DNA from: an uncultured Caryophanales bacterium
GTDB lineage: Bacteria; Bacillota_I; Bacilli_A; RF39; UBA660
Length of the DNA stretch: 43,037 nucleotides
Reading direction: 5' to 3'
NCBI GenBank assembly: GCA_946611235.1
Contig: CAMODE010000036.1
Span: 1-43,037 of the forward strand
Both the position numbers and the translations under genes were made by a program. Positions within the stretch are counted from its first letter, which is position 1, and each line of letters opens with the position of its first letter. Shown here one piece after another: positions 24,412-32,270 of this stretch. Under the pieces are notes generated by a model. The model saw nothing but the letters and a program-made list of their open reading frames with translations. It did not search any database and was not told where the DNA came from.

Positions 24412-24768
24412 TTATTTATCTTTTCTAAAATATTATTCTTCGCAAAACCACCCCTATCTGTCATCTTAATTCTTACAAAATAATTATATAATAATATTAT
24501 TATGTAAGTCAATAACATTTTTATATTTACATACATTTGTTCTAGAATATATATTGAAAAATAGAATAACTAATTTTTAGCTATTCTATTTTTCAATATG
24601 TTTATTAATGAACTCTACATAATTTTAATGCTACTGTTTTACTTTTTTAAATGTGGGCTTAAGTCTAAATTAGTTCACAAATAGTTTTTAATTAAATTAG
24701 TATCAGTATTTTTTCACTTAATATGTTATTAGGCTTCATACTAGGATTAACAATGATTGCGACTTAAA
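24412..24768. other. Gene-free accessory stretch
   Basis: About 360 nt without a credible gene. It holds the long hairpin at 24551-24599. The remainder is AT-rich with scattered stops on all frames and may be decayed coding DNA; I see no promoter or RNA gene I can support. Confidence 0.5.
24551..24599. repeat. Long perfect inverted repeat (hairpin)
   Basis: ATATTGAAAAATAGAATA (24551-24568) and its exact reverse complement (24582-24599), with CTAA/TTAG pairing inside after one mismatch. The 22-bp stem is much longer than the terminators elsewhere in this window. No T run of note follows. It stands alone between a pseudogene and an unknown ORF. Confidence 0.75.
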
Positions 24769-25062
24769 TTACATCTTTAGCTTTCTGACCTTAGGTTTCT
24801 CCTGCTTTTGTCCTCTATAGTATTTTCTAATTAAAGATTCAAATTTTGAGTCATCATCCATTATATCCATACCGCATTGATCTAAATATCTAAATATATT
24901 TTCCTTATAGGTTTGCATTTCAATCAACTCTTTACCAGAAAAAGTTTTATTAATTACATCTTCTATTTTTAGCCTTAATTTTTCACATCTTTCACGTTCT
25001 GCTCCTGCATATTCTTCATATGGAGGAAGTAACATATCTAAATTCAACCCAAAAATCATCAC
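24769..25062 (-). CDS. Unknown small protein in the decayed island
   Basis: A 97-aa charged helical protein of no family I recognise, with two short PPYEEYAGAERER and KPKVRKLKM ends. It has a good promoter upstream (25092-25120). The start codon is a GTG or the ATG after it and no clear ribosome site precedes either. It lies between RhuM and restriction enzyme pseudogenes, so it could itself be a remnant. Confidence 0.45.
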   Translation of the reverse strand: MMIFGLNLDMLLPPYEEYAGAERERCEKLRLKIEDVINKTFSGKELIEMQTYKENIFRYLDQCGMDIMDDDSKFESLIRKYYRGQKQEKPKVRKLKM

Positions 25063-25091
25063 AAAATATCGCTTCTTTCTTTGCGCTATAT

Positions 25092-25120
25092 ATATTACTA
25101 CATTTTTTTACTATTGTCAA
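25092..25120 (-). promoter_or_regulatory. Promoter of the 97-aa ORF
   Basis: TTGACA (25115-25120) and TAATAT (25092-25097) on the minus strand at 17-bp spacing, about 30 bp before the ORF. Confidence 0.6.
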
Positions 25121-25229
25121 ATTACTATAGCAACGACAAAATATACAAACCCATTCAAATATACTTGATTATATTTAAATATTCGATTATAATAAAAATC
25201 ATTATAATGAAAGGTAGATGATAACTAAT

Positions 25230-25988
25230 ATGTATAGTCAAAAAGAGATAATTGAAAGTGTGATTTATTTGAAACAGAAATTTACTGAAATTTCAAAGAA
25301 AGGATATAAAGGGAATATGCAATGGGTATTCTTCTATTGGAAGAACATTAGAAAATGAACTTGGTTTGGCAGAAAACGAATTTGGAATACCAGATTATGA
25401 TGGCATTGAAATAGAAACGCGAAGAACATATAGTAAAAGTGCAATTACTTTGTTTAATGCTACTCCTGATGGAGATGAACTTTTCGAAATAGAAAGACTA
25501 AAAAATGCATACGGATATCCTTGCAAAAAAGATAGAAGATTTAAAGTTCTTTATGTAGAAGCATATGGTAATAAATCGATTTTTGCTGGTATTAAATACC
25601 AATATAAAATTGAGATTGATAGAGCCAAAGAAAAAATATATCTATGTGTCCATGATCGCAATAATAATATTATAGAAAGAAAAGTTTCATGGTCATTTAA
25701 TTATATCAAAGAAAGATTATTGTTAAAGCTAAATTATTTGGCTGTAATAAATGCCTGAGATAAAAAAATTGATGGTAACGATTGTTATAAATATTATAAG
25801 GTTTCTTTTTACAAATTAATTAGTTTTAACAAGTTTATTGATTTGTTAGAAAATGGGACAATTAAAATAGTAATAAAAGTAGATATACATACAGGAAAAA
25901 GCAACTATGGAAAAACATACGATCATGGGTGTGGTTTTCCATTAAAGAAGAGAACTTAACAAAACTATTTAAAAAGTTAATTATATGA
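25230..25988 (+). pseudogene. MvaI/BcnI-type restriction endonuclease, inactivated
   Basis: The pieces, in order, match the MvaI/BcnI endonuclease family. MYSQKEIIESV... ends in a frameshift near 25318. The next frame has NGYSSIGRTLENELG, then FGIPDYDGIEIETRR, SAITLFNATPDG and AYGYP, ending at TGA 25756-25758. Read-through continues as DKKIDGNDCYKYYKVSFYKL and IDLLENGTIKI. A second frameshift near 25940 restores SIKEENLTKLFKKL to a stop at 25988. In the catalytic D-x(n)-E-x-K motif the Lys position reads Glu (EIET), a further sign of loss. No cytosine methylase gene is in the window. Confidence 0.85.
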
Positions 25989-26072
25989 ATGTTTAGCATG
26001 AGCATATGCCTTTCTTTTTTATAATGCAGAGGGGCAAGTTTGTATACAAGAAGCACTATGCTTGGGGCAAAA

Positions 26073-26097
26073 GAAAAAACCTTATAAAAGGTTTATT
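26073..26097 (-). terminator. Terminator of the tRNA pair
   Basis: AAACCTT pairs with AAGGTTT around a 4-nt loop, with a run of T on the minus strand, 11 bp after tRNA-Pro. Confidence 0.75.
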
Positions 26098-26107
26098 TTA
26101 GTCTATC

Positions 26108-26184
26108 TGGTCGGGAAGACAGGATTTGAACCTGCGACCTCTACGTCCCAAGCGTAGCGCTCTACCAAGCTAAGCTACTTCCCG
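26108..26184 (-). tRNA. tRNA-Pro (anticodon TGG), CCA encoded
   Basis: The acceptor is CGGGAAG/CTTCCCG with discriminator A and encoded CCA. The anticodon stem is CTACG/CGTAG with loop CTTGGGA, giving TGG, and the T loop is TTCAAAT. All stems are intact. It lies 5 bp from tRNA-Ala on the same strand, so the two form one transcript. Confidence 0.96.
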
Positions 26185-26189
26185 ATAAA

Positions 26190-26266
26190 TGGTGGAGAAT
26201 GAGGGACTCGAACCCTTGACCCTCTGCGTGCAAGGCAGATGCTCTAGCCAACTGAGCTAATTCCCC
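26190..26266 (-). tRNA. tRNA-Ala (anticodon TGC), CCA encoded
   Basis: The acceptor is GGGGAAT/ATTCTCC (one G-T pair) with discriminator A and encoded CCA. The anticodon loop is CTTGCAC, giving TGC. The D and T arms (GTTCGAGTC) are regular. It is upstream of tRNA-Pro. Confidence 0.96.
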
Positions 26267-26315
26267 ACGGACAATATAAATTATAACAATAATTTATATT
26301 GATGTCAATACTTTT

Positions 26316-26357
26316 TAATTAGTTTTGTTTAGTTTCTAATTAGTTTTGTTTAGTTTC
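26316..26357 (-). repeat. Exact 21-bp tandem duplication at the rpmA 3' end
   Basis: Two perfect head-to-tail copies of TAATTAGTTTTGTTTAGTTTC. The gene-proximal copy encodes the last codons of L27 (ETKQN) and the stop; the second lies just after the stop and repeats them in frame. Confidence 0.95.
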
Positions 26358-26636
26358 ATATACACTAACTTGTTTTCTATCTTTACCAAGTCTAGAATAT
26401 TTAACATAACCAGAAATAGTTGAATATAAAGTATCATCAGTACCTCTTCCAACATTAGTTCCAGGATGTATTTTAGTTCCTCTTTGACGATAAATAATAG
26501 AACCAGCAGTTACATATTCGCCATCAGATGCTTTTGCACCTAATCTTCTACCAGCAGAGTCTCTTCCATTACTAGTAGATGATTGTCCTTTTTTATGAGC
26601 AAATAACTGTATATTAAATAACATTAATTTATTCAT
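26340..26636 (-). CDS. rpmA: Ribosomal protein bL27
   Basis: A 98-aa protein of the 50S subunit near the peptidyl-transferase centre. It has the Firmicutes-type N-terminal extension [13 protein letters not shown] in front of [14 protein letters not shown], which must be cut off by the Prp protease encoded just upstream. The cleavage motif reads LFA rather than the common FFA. AGGAGG lies 7 nt before the start. Its 3' end is duplicated as a 21-bp tandem repeat. Last gene of rplU-prp-rpmA. Confidence 0.97.
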   Translation of the reverse strand: MNKLMLFNIQLFAHKKGQSSTSNGRDSAGRRLGAKASDGEYVTAGSIIYRQRGTKIHPGTNVGRGTDDTLYSTISGYVKYSRLGKDRKQVSVYETKQN

Positions 26637-26943
26637 TATTTTCCTCCTTAATTTGTATGTTCTTAGGATATGCTTTTTCTAACTCTTTTAAGTTAAATAT
26701 CATATTATTAATGATTTTAGTTGTTACTTCGTCACTTTTTAATACTTTAATATTTAGTCCATTCTTATCTTCATAAGATAAACTATTTTCATCTATTAAT
26801 AAAGATGCATTAACCGAAGTTATTACTGTACTACTTACCGCAGCACATACAATATCTTTCCCAAAATCATCATATAAAGCATGTCCTTTGACGATGATAT
26901 TTTTTATAATACCATGTTCTTTTGTTAGTTTTACTTTAATCAT
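26629..26943 (-). CDS. prp: Ribosomal-processing cysteine protease Prp
   Basis: A 104-aa cysteine protease that removes the L27 N-terminal extension in Firmicutes. The catalytic His and Cys lie in [21 protein letters not shown]. It sits between rplU and rpmA, overlapping rpmA by 8 bp, as in Bacillus (ysxB). I start at ATG 26943, because AGGTGA is at the right distance there and overlaps the GTG used by the ORF track. Confidence 0.95.
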   Translation of the reverse strand: MIKVKLTKEHGIIKNIIVKGHALYDDFGKDIVCAAVSSTVITSVNASLLIDENSLSYEDKNGLNIKVLKSDEVTTKIINNMIFNLKELEKAYPKNIQIKEENNE

Positions 26944-26952
26944 AAAACTCAC

Positions 26953-27249
26953 CTACTTAATTTTCTTAATCTCTACCTTAGTATATGGTTGTCTGTGGCC
27001 TTTCTTAACTCTTGTAGATCTCTTATTTGGTTTGTATCTAAAGATTTTAATTTTCTTTTGTTTACCTTGTTTAACGATAACGCCTTCAACTTTAGATGAA
27101 ACATAAGGATTACCTACAACACCACCAGCCATTAAAACTTTATCAAAAACAACTTTGTCTCCTTCAGCTCCTTCTAGTTTTTCAACATAGATAACAGAAC
27201 CTTCAGCTACATAATATTGTTTTCCACCAGTTTCAATAATTGCTTTCAT
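26953..27249 (-). CDS. rplU: Ribosomal protein bL21
   Basis: A 98-aa 50S protein that binds 23S r[20 protein letters not shown], the FDKVLMAGG strand and the basic C-terminal block [19 protein letters not shown] are the family signature. AAGGAGG precedes the start. It is preceded by its own promoter and a structured leader, and followed by prp and rpmA. Confidence 0.98.
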   Translation of the reverse strand: MKAIIETGGKQYYVAEGSVIYVEKLEGAEGDKVVFDKVLMAGGVVGNPYVSSKVEGVIVKQGKQKKIKIFRYKPNKRSTRVKKGHRQPYTKVEIKKIK

Positions 27250-27254
27250 TTTCT

Positions 27255-27357
27255 TACCTCCTTACATATATTTTTAAGACTCACTCTTAAGGTGCTACAT
27301 ATGTAGTCTTCTTAACCTTTTCAATGTGGTTGAGTAATCAACTCGAGGTCTTCAAAA
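27255..27357 (-). ncRNA. Candidate L21 leader (cis-regulatory RNA)
   Basis: The roughly 100-nt untranslated leader of rplU contains three hairpins on the minus strand: GAGTT/ACTC around gatt, the palindrome CTACATATGTAG, and TTAAGA/TCTTAA. Position and length match the L21 leader described in Firmicutes, where it is thought to be bound by L21 for feedback control. A covariance search was not possible, so the assignment is by position and pairing. Confidence 0.6.
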
Positions 27358-27364
27358 CAATACA

Positions 27365-27393
27365 ATTTTATCATAAAAATATTATCTAGTCAA
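27365..27393 (-). promoter_or_regulatory. Promoter of rplU-prp-rpmA
   Basis: TTGACT (27388-27393) and TAAAAT (27365-27370) on the minus strand at 17-bp spacing, directly before the leader. Confidence 0.75.
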
Positions 27394-27398
27394 ATAAA

Positions 27399-28169
27399 TT
27401 AATACTTTTTCTTAAAAAAATTCTCTAAATATTCTTTTTCTTCTTCTATTTTGCCATTATACTTAAAATAATGTCTTCTATTCTTATACATTTTATTCAT
27501 ATTATTTATTATTTTATCCTTCTTATAATTATATTTATAGAGATATCTTTCTAAGAGAAATCTATTATAAATAAAATTTAATTCTTTATAAAATTTATAT
27601 ATATTATTTAGAAGTACTCCTATTACCATAATAATACTATAATTCTTATCAAATATATTACTATATAAAAATATGACTATTGATATAAAGGATATGATTA
27701 TTGTTAATTTATTAGCTAAATTATAATTAAAGTATTTAGATAGGATTAAGTTTACTATTTTAGAACCATCTAATGGAATAATAGGAATAATATTAAAAAT
27801 AAGCATACTTTTATGATACAGATAAAATAAATTATATATATATTCTCTTATAATATTATTCTTATATAAAAAAAGAACTAACATAAAATACATAGATTGA
27901 AATATTAAACCAGATATAGCTACAACTATATCATTATTTATATTAGTATTTATTTTCTTATCTATTTTAGTTAATCCCCCATATGGATATATTATTATTT
28001 TATCAATTTTATATTTATAATATAAAGCAAGTAATGCATGACCCAGTTCATGAATTATTATTAATGAAGTAAATATTATTAAGTTAGAAAAATGACCTGT
28101 TAATACTAATCCTAAAGCAAGTATTATATATGTATAATGAAAATTTATTTTAGTTAATAAATTCTTCAT
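27399..28169 (-). CDS. spoIVFB: Site-2 protease SpoIVFB-like
   Basis: A 256-aa membrane metalloprotease of the M50B group. The zinc motif HELGHALLA (about 41-49) and the NIIPIIPLDG segment carrying the third ligand are both present among several membrane helices, and a Tyr/Lys-rich C-terminal tail follows. In B. subtilis SpoIVFB cleaves pro-sigma-K in the outer forespore membrane. The gene overlaps spoIVFA by 20 bp and lies directly upstream of rplU, as in B. subtilis. The tail lacks an obvious CBS domain. Whether the host still sporulates is not known. Confidence 0.9.
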   Translation of the reverse strand: MKNLLTKINFHYTYIILALGLVLTGHFSNLIIFTSLIIIHELGHALLALYYKYKIDKIIIYPYGGLTKIDKKINTNINNDIVVAISGLIFQSMYFMLVLFLYKNNIIREYIYNLFYLYHKSMLIFNIIPIIPLDGSKIVNLILSKYFNYNLANKLTIIISFISIVIFLYSNIFDKNYSIIMVIGVLLNNIYKFYKELNFIYNRFLLERYLYKYNYKKDKIINNMNKMYKNRRHYFKYNGKIEEEKEYLENFFKKKY

Positions 28170-28746
28170 AATCTAAATAATTATCATCCTTGCTAAAAAC
28201 TAAATATAAGTCATTTGAAGTTTCTCCAATAAAAGTATTTTTTTCAATGTAATCATATAATTTTAAAGATGTATTTGATATATTTCCATACCAATAATAT
28301 ATACCATCTAATGATTCTATGATAATAGTATTACCATAGTGCTCTTTATATCCAATAAATACGACCATTCCTTCTTCTAAGGATGGCACTAAATAATTAG
28401 ATTCTACTTCAAGATGAACGCCATCATAGTATTTTTCTTTTGATATATAATTAATCTTTTCATTAAAGACAAGAGAAGTATTTTCTTCTTTTATTTTAGG
28501 AAGAACTCCTCCTAAATATTTATTATAAAATTTTTTAATTTTCGTAAAAGATATACTATCACTATAAATATATTTATCAATAATATTCTTAAAATCAGTA
28601 TTTGATTTATAAAATATAGCAATAGAAAGAAATAATACTATAACTACCATTGTTCTAATTAGCAATCCTTTTAAATAGTTCTTCTTAGGTTTAGGAGTAC
28701 TTCTATTAATTATGTTTTGATACTTACTAGGATCTATTTCATTCAT
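28150..28746 (-). CDS. spoIVFA: SpoIVFA-like regulator with degenerate M23 domain
   Basis: A 198-aa single-pass membrane protein (helix about 27-45). Its C-terminal part resembles a LytM/M23 domain (EGMVVFIGYKEHYGNTIIIESLDG, then YYWYGNISN), but the metal-binding His and Asp residues of active M23 enzymes are missing, as in SpoIVFA. In B. subtilis SpoIVFA tethers and restrains SpoIVFB. The overlap with spoIVFB and the position before rplU match that operon, which strengthens the call despite weak motifs. Confidence 0.75.
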   Translation of the reverse strand: MNEIDPSKYQNIINRSTPKPKKNYLKGLLIRTMVVIVLFLSIAIFYKSNTDFKNIIDKYIYSDSISFTKIKKFYNKYLGGVLPKIKEENTSLVFNEKINYISKEKYYDGVHLEVESNYLVPSLEEGMVVFIGYKEHYGNTIIIESLDGIYYWYGNISNTSLKLYDYIEKNTFIGETSNDLYLVFSKDDNYLDYEEFIN

Positions 28747-28793
28747 ATTATCACCAGTAAAGTATATGTAATAAAAGAAAAAAAAAGAAGTAT

Positions 28794-29192
28794 TTACTTT
28801 CTTTTTCCAAAAAATCTTTTCTTAGCCTTTTTAGAAACAACATCTATTTTTACTTCTTCCTCTTTTTTTGTATCTATTAATAACTCAATTTCTTCTGTTT
28901 TATCTCTAAATATAATTTTATCTTCTTCAGATAACGTATCAAAAAGATAACATATAAAACCTTTAATACTTGTTCCACCATTAAAGCATAAAGGTAATTC
29001 GGAAGTCATGAAATACTCCTCTTTTTCATTTTTTGATAAGAAAACTGGTTCATATCCTGCTTCTTTAAGGTACTCTATATCACTATTTGTCAAATTATCT
29101 TTTGGTTCATGATGCAATTCGCCATTTCTAATTACTTCTTCATATTTAACATATGGTAAAATTAATACCTTTTTAATATTCATATTATCCAT
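28794..29192 (-). CDS. Unknown acidic protein
   Basis: A 132-aa soluble protein I do not recognise. It opens with a hydrophobic strand (IKKVLILPYVKYEEVIRNG), has a central domain with few charged repeats and ends in a strongly basic tail (SKKAKKRFFGKRK) after an acidic stretch. I start at ATG 29192, because GGAGGTG is 6 nt upstream; the longer ORF runs through that site. It lies before spoIVFA on the same strand but with about 50 bp between. Confidence 0.6.
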   Translation of the reverse strand: MDNMNIKKVLILPYVKYEEVIRNGELHHEPKDNLTNSDIEYLKEAGYEPVFLSKNEKEEYFMTSELPLCFNGGTSIKGFICYLFDTLSEEDKIIFRDKTEEIELLIDTKKEEEVKIDVVSKKAKKRFFGKRK

Positions 29193-29236
29193 GTTGTTCA
29201 CCTCCCCTGAATACATTTTTTTATCATAAATAATGA

Positions 29237-30040
29237 TTATTTTAAATATCTAATTTTTATATTATTATCAAATTCTCCTTCAAAGAAAATTGCTTTTATT
29301 TCCTTTGTATCATAAACAAGTACTAAGCTTCCTCTTTCAATATACATTTTAATTATATTATCAAAATCAGTAACTATTCTACTTATATATTCATTTTTCT
29401 TTCTTTCAATATCTTTTTTGGTAAATGATATATTAGTATTTTTATCTATTACAATTTCATTATCATCTATTAGAATATCGTCATTAAATATTTTTTCACA
29501 AATATACTCTTTAGTATAATTATATTTATTTAACAAGTCATCAGTAGTAAGTACTTTCATTGTTTTTAAATCAATATTAAATGTTATGATATAATTTCTC
29601 ATATTATCATTATAAATATTCTCATCAAAGACAAATTCTATTTCGTAGTAGACTGATAAGATAGTATCATTTACTATTGTCTTAATCTTACTATTTACTG
29701 TATTTAAATTAGTATGTTCTACTTTTTCTATTTCATTATAATATCTTTTAATATAATTAATTATTTCTTCTTCTTCCTTAACAAAATCCTTAGTTAGATT
29801 TTCATCAATATTTTTAAATATAACTTTATCGACATTCGAAGTACCAAATACATCACTATAACTATCTAAAGTAACTGAAGATACCGTTATATAATCATTT
29901 ACTTCATAATCTATATAAGTATTCTTTTCTTTAACTTCTTTATATCCTTGATACTCAAACAATTTATATAAAAATACTCCCATTAATATTAAAAATAGTC
30001 CACCACATAATACTAAAATCTTTGCTTTTTTATCACTCAT
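29237..30040 (-). CDS. Unknown membrane-anchored extracytoplasmic protein
   Basis: A 267-aa protein with one N-terminal membrane helix (about 7-26) and a large soluble part outside. The segments EIINYIKRYYNEIEKV and TFNIDLKTMKVLTTDDLL give it the look of a DUF3298/RsiV-like domain, though I cannot confirm it. No catalytic motif is visible. It has its own promoter (30062-30090), whose -35 box touches the outer edge of the TnpB element. Confidence 0.65.
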   Translation of the reverse strand: MSDKKAKILVLCGGLFLILMGVFLYKLFEYQGYKEVKEKNTYIDYEVNDYITVSSVTLDSYSDVFGTSNVDKVIFKNIDENLTKDFVKEEEEIINYIKRYYNEIEKVEHTNLNTVNSKIKTIVNDTILSVYYEIEFVFDENIYNDNMRNYIITFNIDLKTMKVLTTDDLLNKYNYTKEYICEKIFNDDILIDDNEIVIDKNTNISFTKKDIERKKNEYISRIVTDFDNIIKMYIERGSLVLVYDTKEIKAIFFEGEFDNNIKIRYLK

Positions 30041-30061
30041 AATAACCTCTTTTCTAAATAT

Positions 30062-30090
30062 ATTATAGTATAAAATTACTTAATTGTAAA
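30062..30090 (-). promoter_or_regulatory. Promoter of the membrane protein gene
   Basis: TTTACA (30085-30090) and TATAAT (30062-30067) on the minus strand at 17-bp spacing, immediately beyond the hairpins of the TnpB element. Confidence 0.7.
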
Positions 30091-30258
30091 GAACAAAACT
30101 GAATTAAAATTCAGGCCATCACCTCACGGTGATGTGATTTCTCCTTCTAAGACCAAGTATTCTTGCTTCTCCAGAGACTTAAAATCCGATAGTCGCTACC
30201 GTACTCTATACTAACTTAAGAGAAATTTTGTTCCTCCTAGATTTTTATTTTTTCTATC
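30091..30258 (-). ncRNA. Candidate omega RNA / right end of a TnpB element
   Basis: The stretch 3' of tnpB is strongly foldable. ATTTCTC near its start pairs with GAGAAAT about 90 nt later. Two hairpins follow (CATCACC-gtga-GGTGATG and CTGAATT-tt-AATTCAG), the second ending about 3 nt before the next promoter. GAAGCAAGAA between them is familiar from IS605-type 3' ends. In this family the omega RNA overlaps the tnpB 3' end and its guide begins at the element boundary. The exact boundary is not known. Confidence 0.55.
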
Positions 30259-31392
30259 TTAATTAAATACTTCTTTCATATATAACTTTAGTCCTTCAAA
30301 CATGATATTTATACTTGCATTAAAATCTCTATCTAAAGTATTATTACATTTATTACACTTATATGTTCTTTCACTTAGATTTTTATATTTTTTATCAACA
30401 TTTTCGCATACACTACATGTTTGGCTACTTGGATAATAGGTACTTATTTGATAAAAATATTTACCTTTTAATTGGGATTTATAATTAAGTTGTCTTAGTA
30501 TTTCACTAAATGATGCATCTGTAATTTCTTTAGATAAATCTTTCTTCATTATCATACTTTTAGTATTTAATCCTTCTGTACTTATAACATCATAATTATC
30601 AGTTATTTCTTTAGTTATTTTATGTAGATAGTATTTTCTAGCATTAGATAATTTTATATATAATATATTTAGTTTTTCTTTGCATTTATAGTAATTTTTA
30701 CTTCCTTTTTCTTTTCTAGATAATTCTCTTTGTAATCTCTTTATTCTTTTTTCATACTTTTCTATATATTTATTATTATCATAGATACTTCCATCTGATA
30801 AAGTAATTAGTTTCTTTATTCCTAGATCTATTCCTACCACTTCTCTTACTTCTTTTTTAGTTATGTCTGGTACTTCTACCATAACGCTAACATAGTATTT
30901 ATTATTTCTTTCTCTTGAGATAGTAGCATTTATTATTCTGCCATTTATTTTATCTAAATTACGATATCCTCTTATTTCTACTTCTTTTAGTTTAGGTAGT
31001 TTTATTACTCTTTTATTTAAATCTACCTCGATATTACAATAATTTTTATCTTTATATTTTCCATATATAGCACTAGTCATATAACTATTCTTATCATATT
31101 TACTTTTATATTTAGGATATCCAAAGTTATTATTAAAGTGTCTCTTTAGATTATCATCTAAATGAAATATTGCCTTTCTAATTATAATAGAATCTACTTC
31201 TTGTAAGAAAGGTTTTTCATATTTTAAATTATTTGTATAATCTTTAATATTAGTATAAGGAGTTTTATAACCAGCTTCTTTATTACGTGATAAATAGTAA
31301 TTATATACAAATCTACTACAGCCAAAAGTTTTATTAATTAATTCTCTTTGATTATCATTTGGATATAATTTAAATTTATACGCTTTGTACAT
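30259..31392 (-). CDS. tnpB: TnpB RNA-guided nuclease (IS200/IS605 type)
   Basis: A 377-aa RuvC-like nuclease, the ancestor group of Cas12. The N-terminal helix-turn-helix part starts MYKAYKFKLYPND. The RuvC residues D189 (GIDLG), E273 (STEGLN) and D356 (LDRDFNAS) and the zinc ribbon CSVC/CNKC (326-349) are all intact, so it should be active. No tnpA transposase is present, so this is an orphan (IS1341-like) element. I start at ATG 31392, because GAGGG lies 9 nt upstream. A strong promoter precedes it, and the 3' region could encode its guide RNA. Confidence 0.95.
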   Translation of the reverse strand: MYKAYKFKLYPNDNQRELINKTFGCSRFVYNYYLSRNKEAGYKTPYTNIKDYTNNLKYEKPFLQEVDSIIIRKAIFHLDDNLKRHFNNNFGYPKYKSKYDKNSYMTSAIYGKYKDKNYCNIEVDLNKRVIKLPKLKEVEIRGYRNLDKINGRIINATISRERNNKYYVSVMVEVPDITKKEVREVVGIDLGIKKLITLSDGSIYDNNKYIEKYEKRIKRLQRELSRKEKGSKNYYKCKEKLNILYIKLSNARKYYLHKITKEITDNYDVISTEGLNTKSMIMKKDLSKEITDASFSEILRQLNYKSQLKGKYFYQISTYYPSSQTCSVCENVDKKYKNLSERTYKCNKCNNTLDRDFNASINIMFEGLKLYMKEVFN

Positions 31393-31421
31393 AACCATCA
31401 CCCTCTCATACTTACAAAAAA

Positions 31422-31450
31422 AGTATATCAAATTCTACTAAAATAGTCAA
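31422..31450 (-). promoter_or_regulatory. Promoter of tnpB
   Basis: TTGACT (31445-31450) and TATACT (31422-31427) on the minus strand at 17-bp spacing. Confidence 0.75.
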
Positions 31451-31530
31451 TATGTTTGATACAAATGTTCGCGAAATTTATCGTATTTATAAAAGCACTT
31501 TCCTTATAAATAAAAAGAATTCTTTTAAAA

Positions 31531-31564
31531 GAAAAAAAAGAAAAATAATTTTTTTCTTTTTAAA
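31531..31564 (-). terminator. Terminator of the secreted protein gene
   Basis: AAAAAGAAAAA pairs with TTTTTCTTTTT around a 5-nt loop and runs into T on the minus strand. The stem is almost all A-T, so it may be weak. Confidence 0.5.
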
Positions 31565-32138
31565 TTCCCTTTTCATCAGGTGAAGCAATAATTAAATTAG
31601 ATGGTTGTTTCGGACTAGCATCAAATGAAATCTCAACATTTCTTATAACTTCTTCATCAAAATTATCCCAAGCAGTAACCTTTACTAATAGCAAAACAGA
31701 TTCTCCTGCTTTTAATGTCGACTTATTTCCCTCAAGGGTAGCAGTTATACTAAAATCCGAATTATTTATATCCTTAAATTGATTACCATCATTGTCCGAA
31801 ACAGATACAGATATGTTATTAATAACCGCATATAAATAAGAACTCATATTAGTAATTGTATATTCAATAACCACATAATCACCTGCATACTGCAAATCAG
31901 TGATTTCAAAATTTGCTTTTGTAGGATCTTGAAGATCAATACCTGCAGTAACAGTAGCATTTCCTTCTTTATTTCCTTCTTTAGCATCTGTAAATCTAAC
32001 ATCAAAGTCCGCAACTTTAGATTTAGCAGTACCACTAATAGATAAACTAACGCCACTAACAGAGGCATAAACAACTCCAATAGATAATCCTAATAAAATA
32101 ACTACCAAAAACCCAACTACACTTTTGCTTTTTTTCAT
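31560..32138 (-). CDS. Secreted TasA/camelysin-like protein
   Basis: A 192-aa protein with a signal peptide (KSVVGFLVVILLGLSIGVVYAS) and a mature part dominated by beta strands. The segments ISGTAKSKVADFDVRFTDAK and VVIEYTITNMSSYLY resemble the TasA/CalY (camelysin) fibre protein group, which SipW-type peptidases process. No catalytic residues are visible. A palindrome upstream (32222-32240) could be an operator. A biofilm or coat fibre role is plausible but inferred; no sipW gene is in this window. Confidence 0.6.
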   Translation of the reverse strand: MKKSKSVVGFLVVILLGLSIGVVYASVSGVSLSISGTAKSKVADFDVRFTDAKEGNKEGNATVTAGIDLQDPTKANFEITDLQYAGDYVVIEYTITNMSSYLYAVINNISVSVSDNDGNQFKDINNSDFSITATLEGNKSTLKAGESVLLLVKVTAWDNFDEEVIRNVEISFDASPKQPSNLIIASPDEKGI

Positions 32139-32221
32139 AAACTCTTGCTCCCTTCAATCATAAATAATGTTATCATATTTTATTTTTAAAGTAAATAAGT
32201 TTACAAATATTTTAAATGAGT

Positions 32222-32240
32222 TTACACATTAAGTGTAAAG
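32222..32240. promoter_or_regulatory. Palindrome upstream of the secreted protein
   Basis: TTTACAC and GTGTAAA flank 5 bp, a perfect 7-bp inverted repeat. GTTTACA occurs again about 20 bp nearer the gene. The position, before the secreted protein gene, suits an operator; no regulator is known. Confidence 0.4.
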
Positions 32241-32246
32241 GAAAAA

Positions 32247-32270
32247 AATCTTTAGAAATCTAAAGATTTA
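32247..32270 (-). terminator. Terminator of the coiled-coil operon
   Basis: AAATCTTTAG pairs with CTAAAGATTT around a 4-nt loop and is followed by a T run on the minus strand. It overlaps the stop region of the DUF1292-like gene. Confidence 0.85.

Noticed and set aside
25862-26056. 64-aa minus-strand ORF near the restriction enzyme remnant
   Set aside because: It overlaps the last part of the pseudogene and has no ribosome site or homology I can see.
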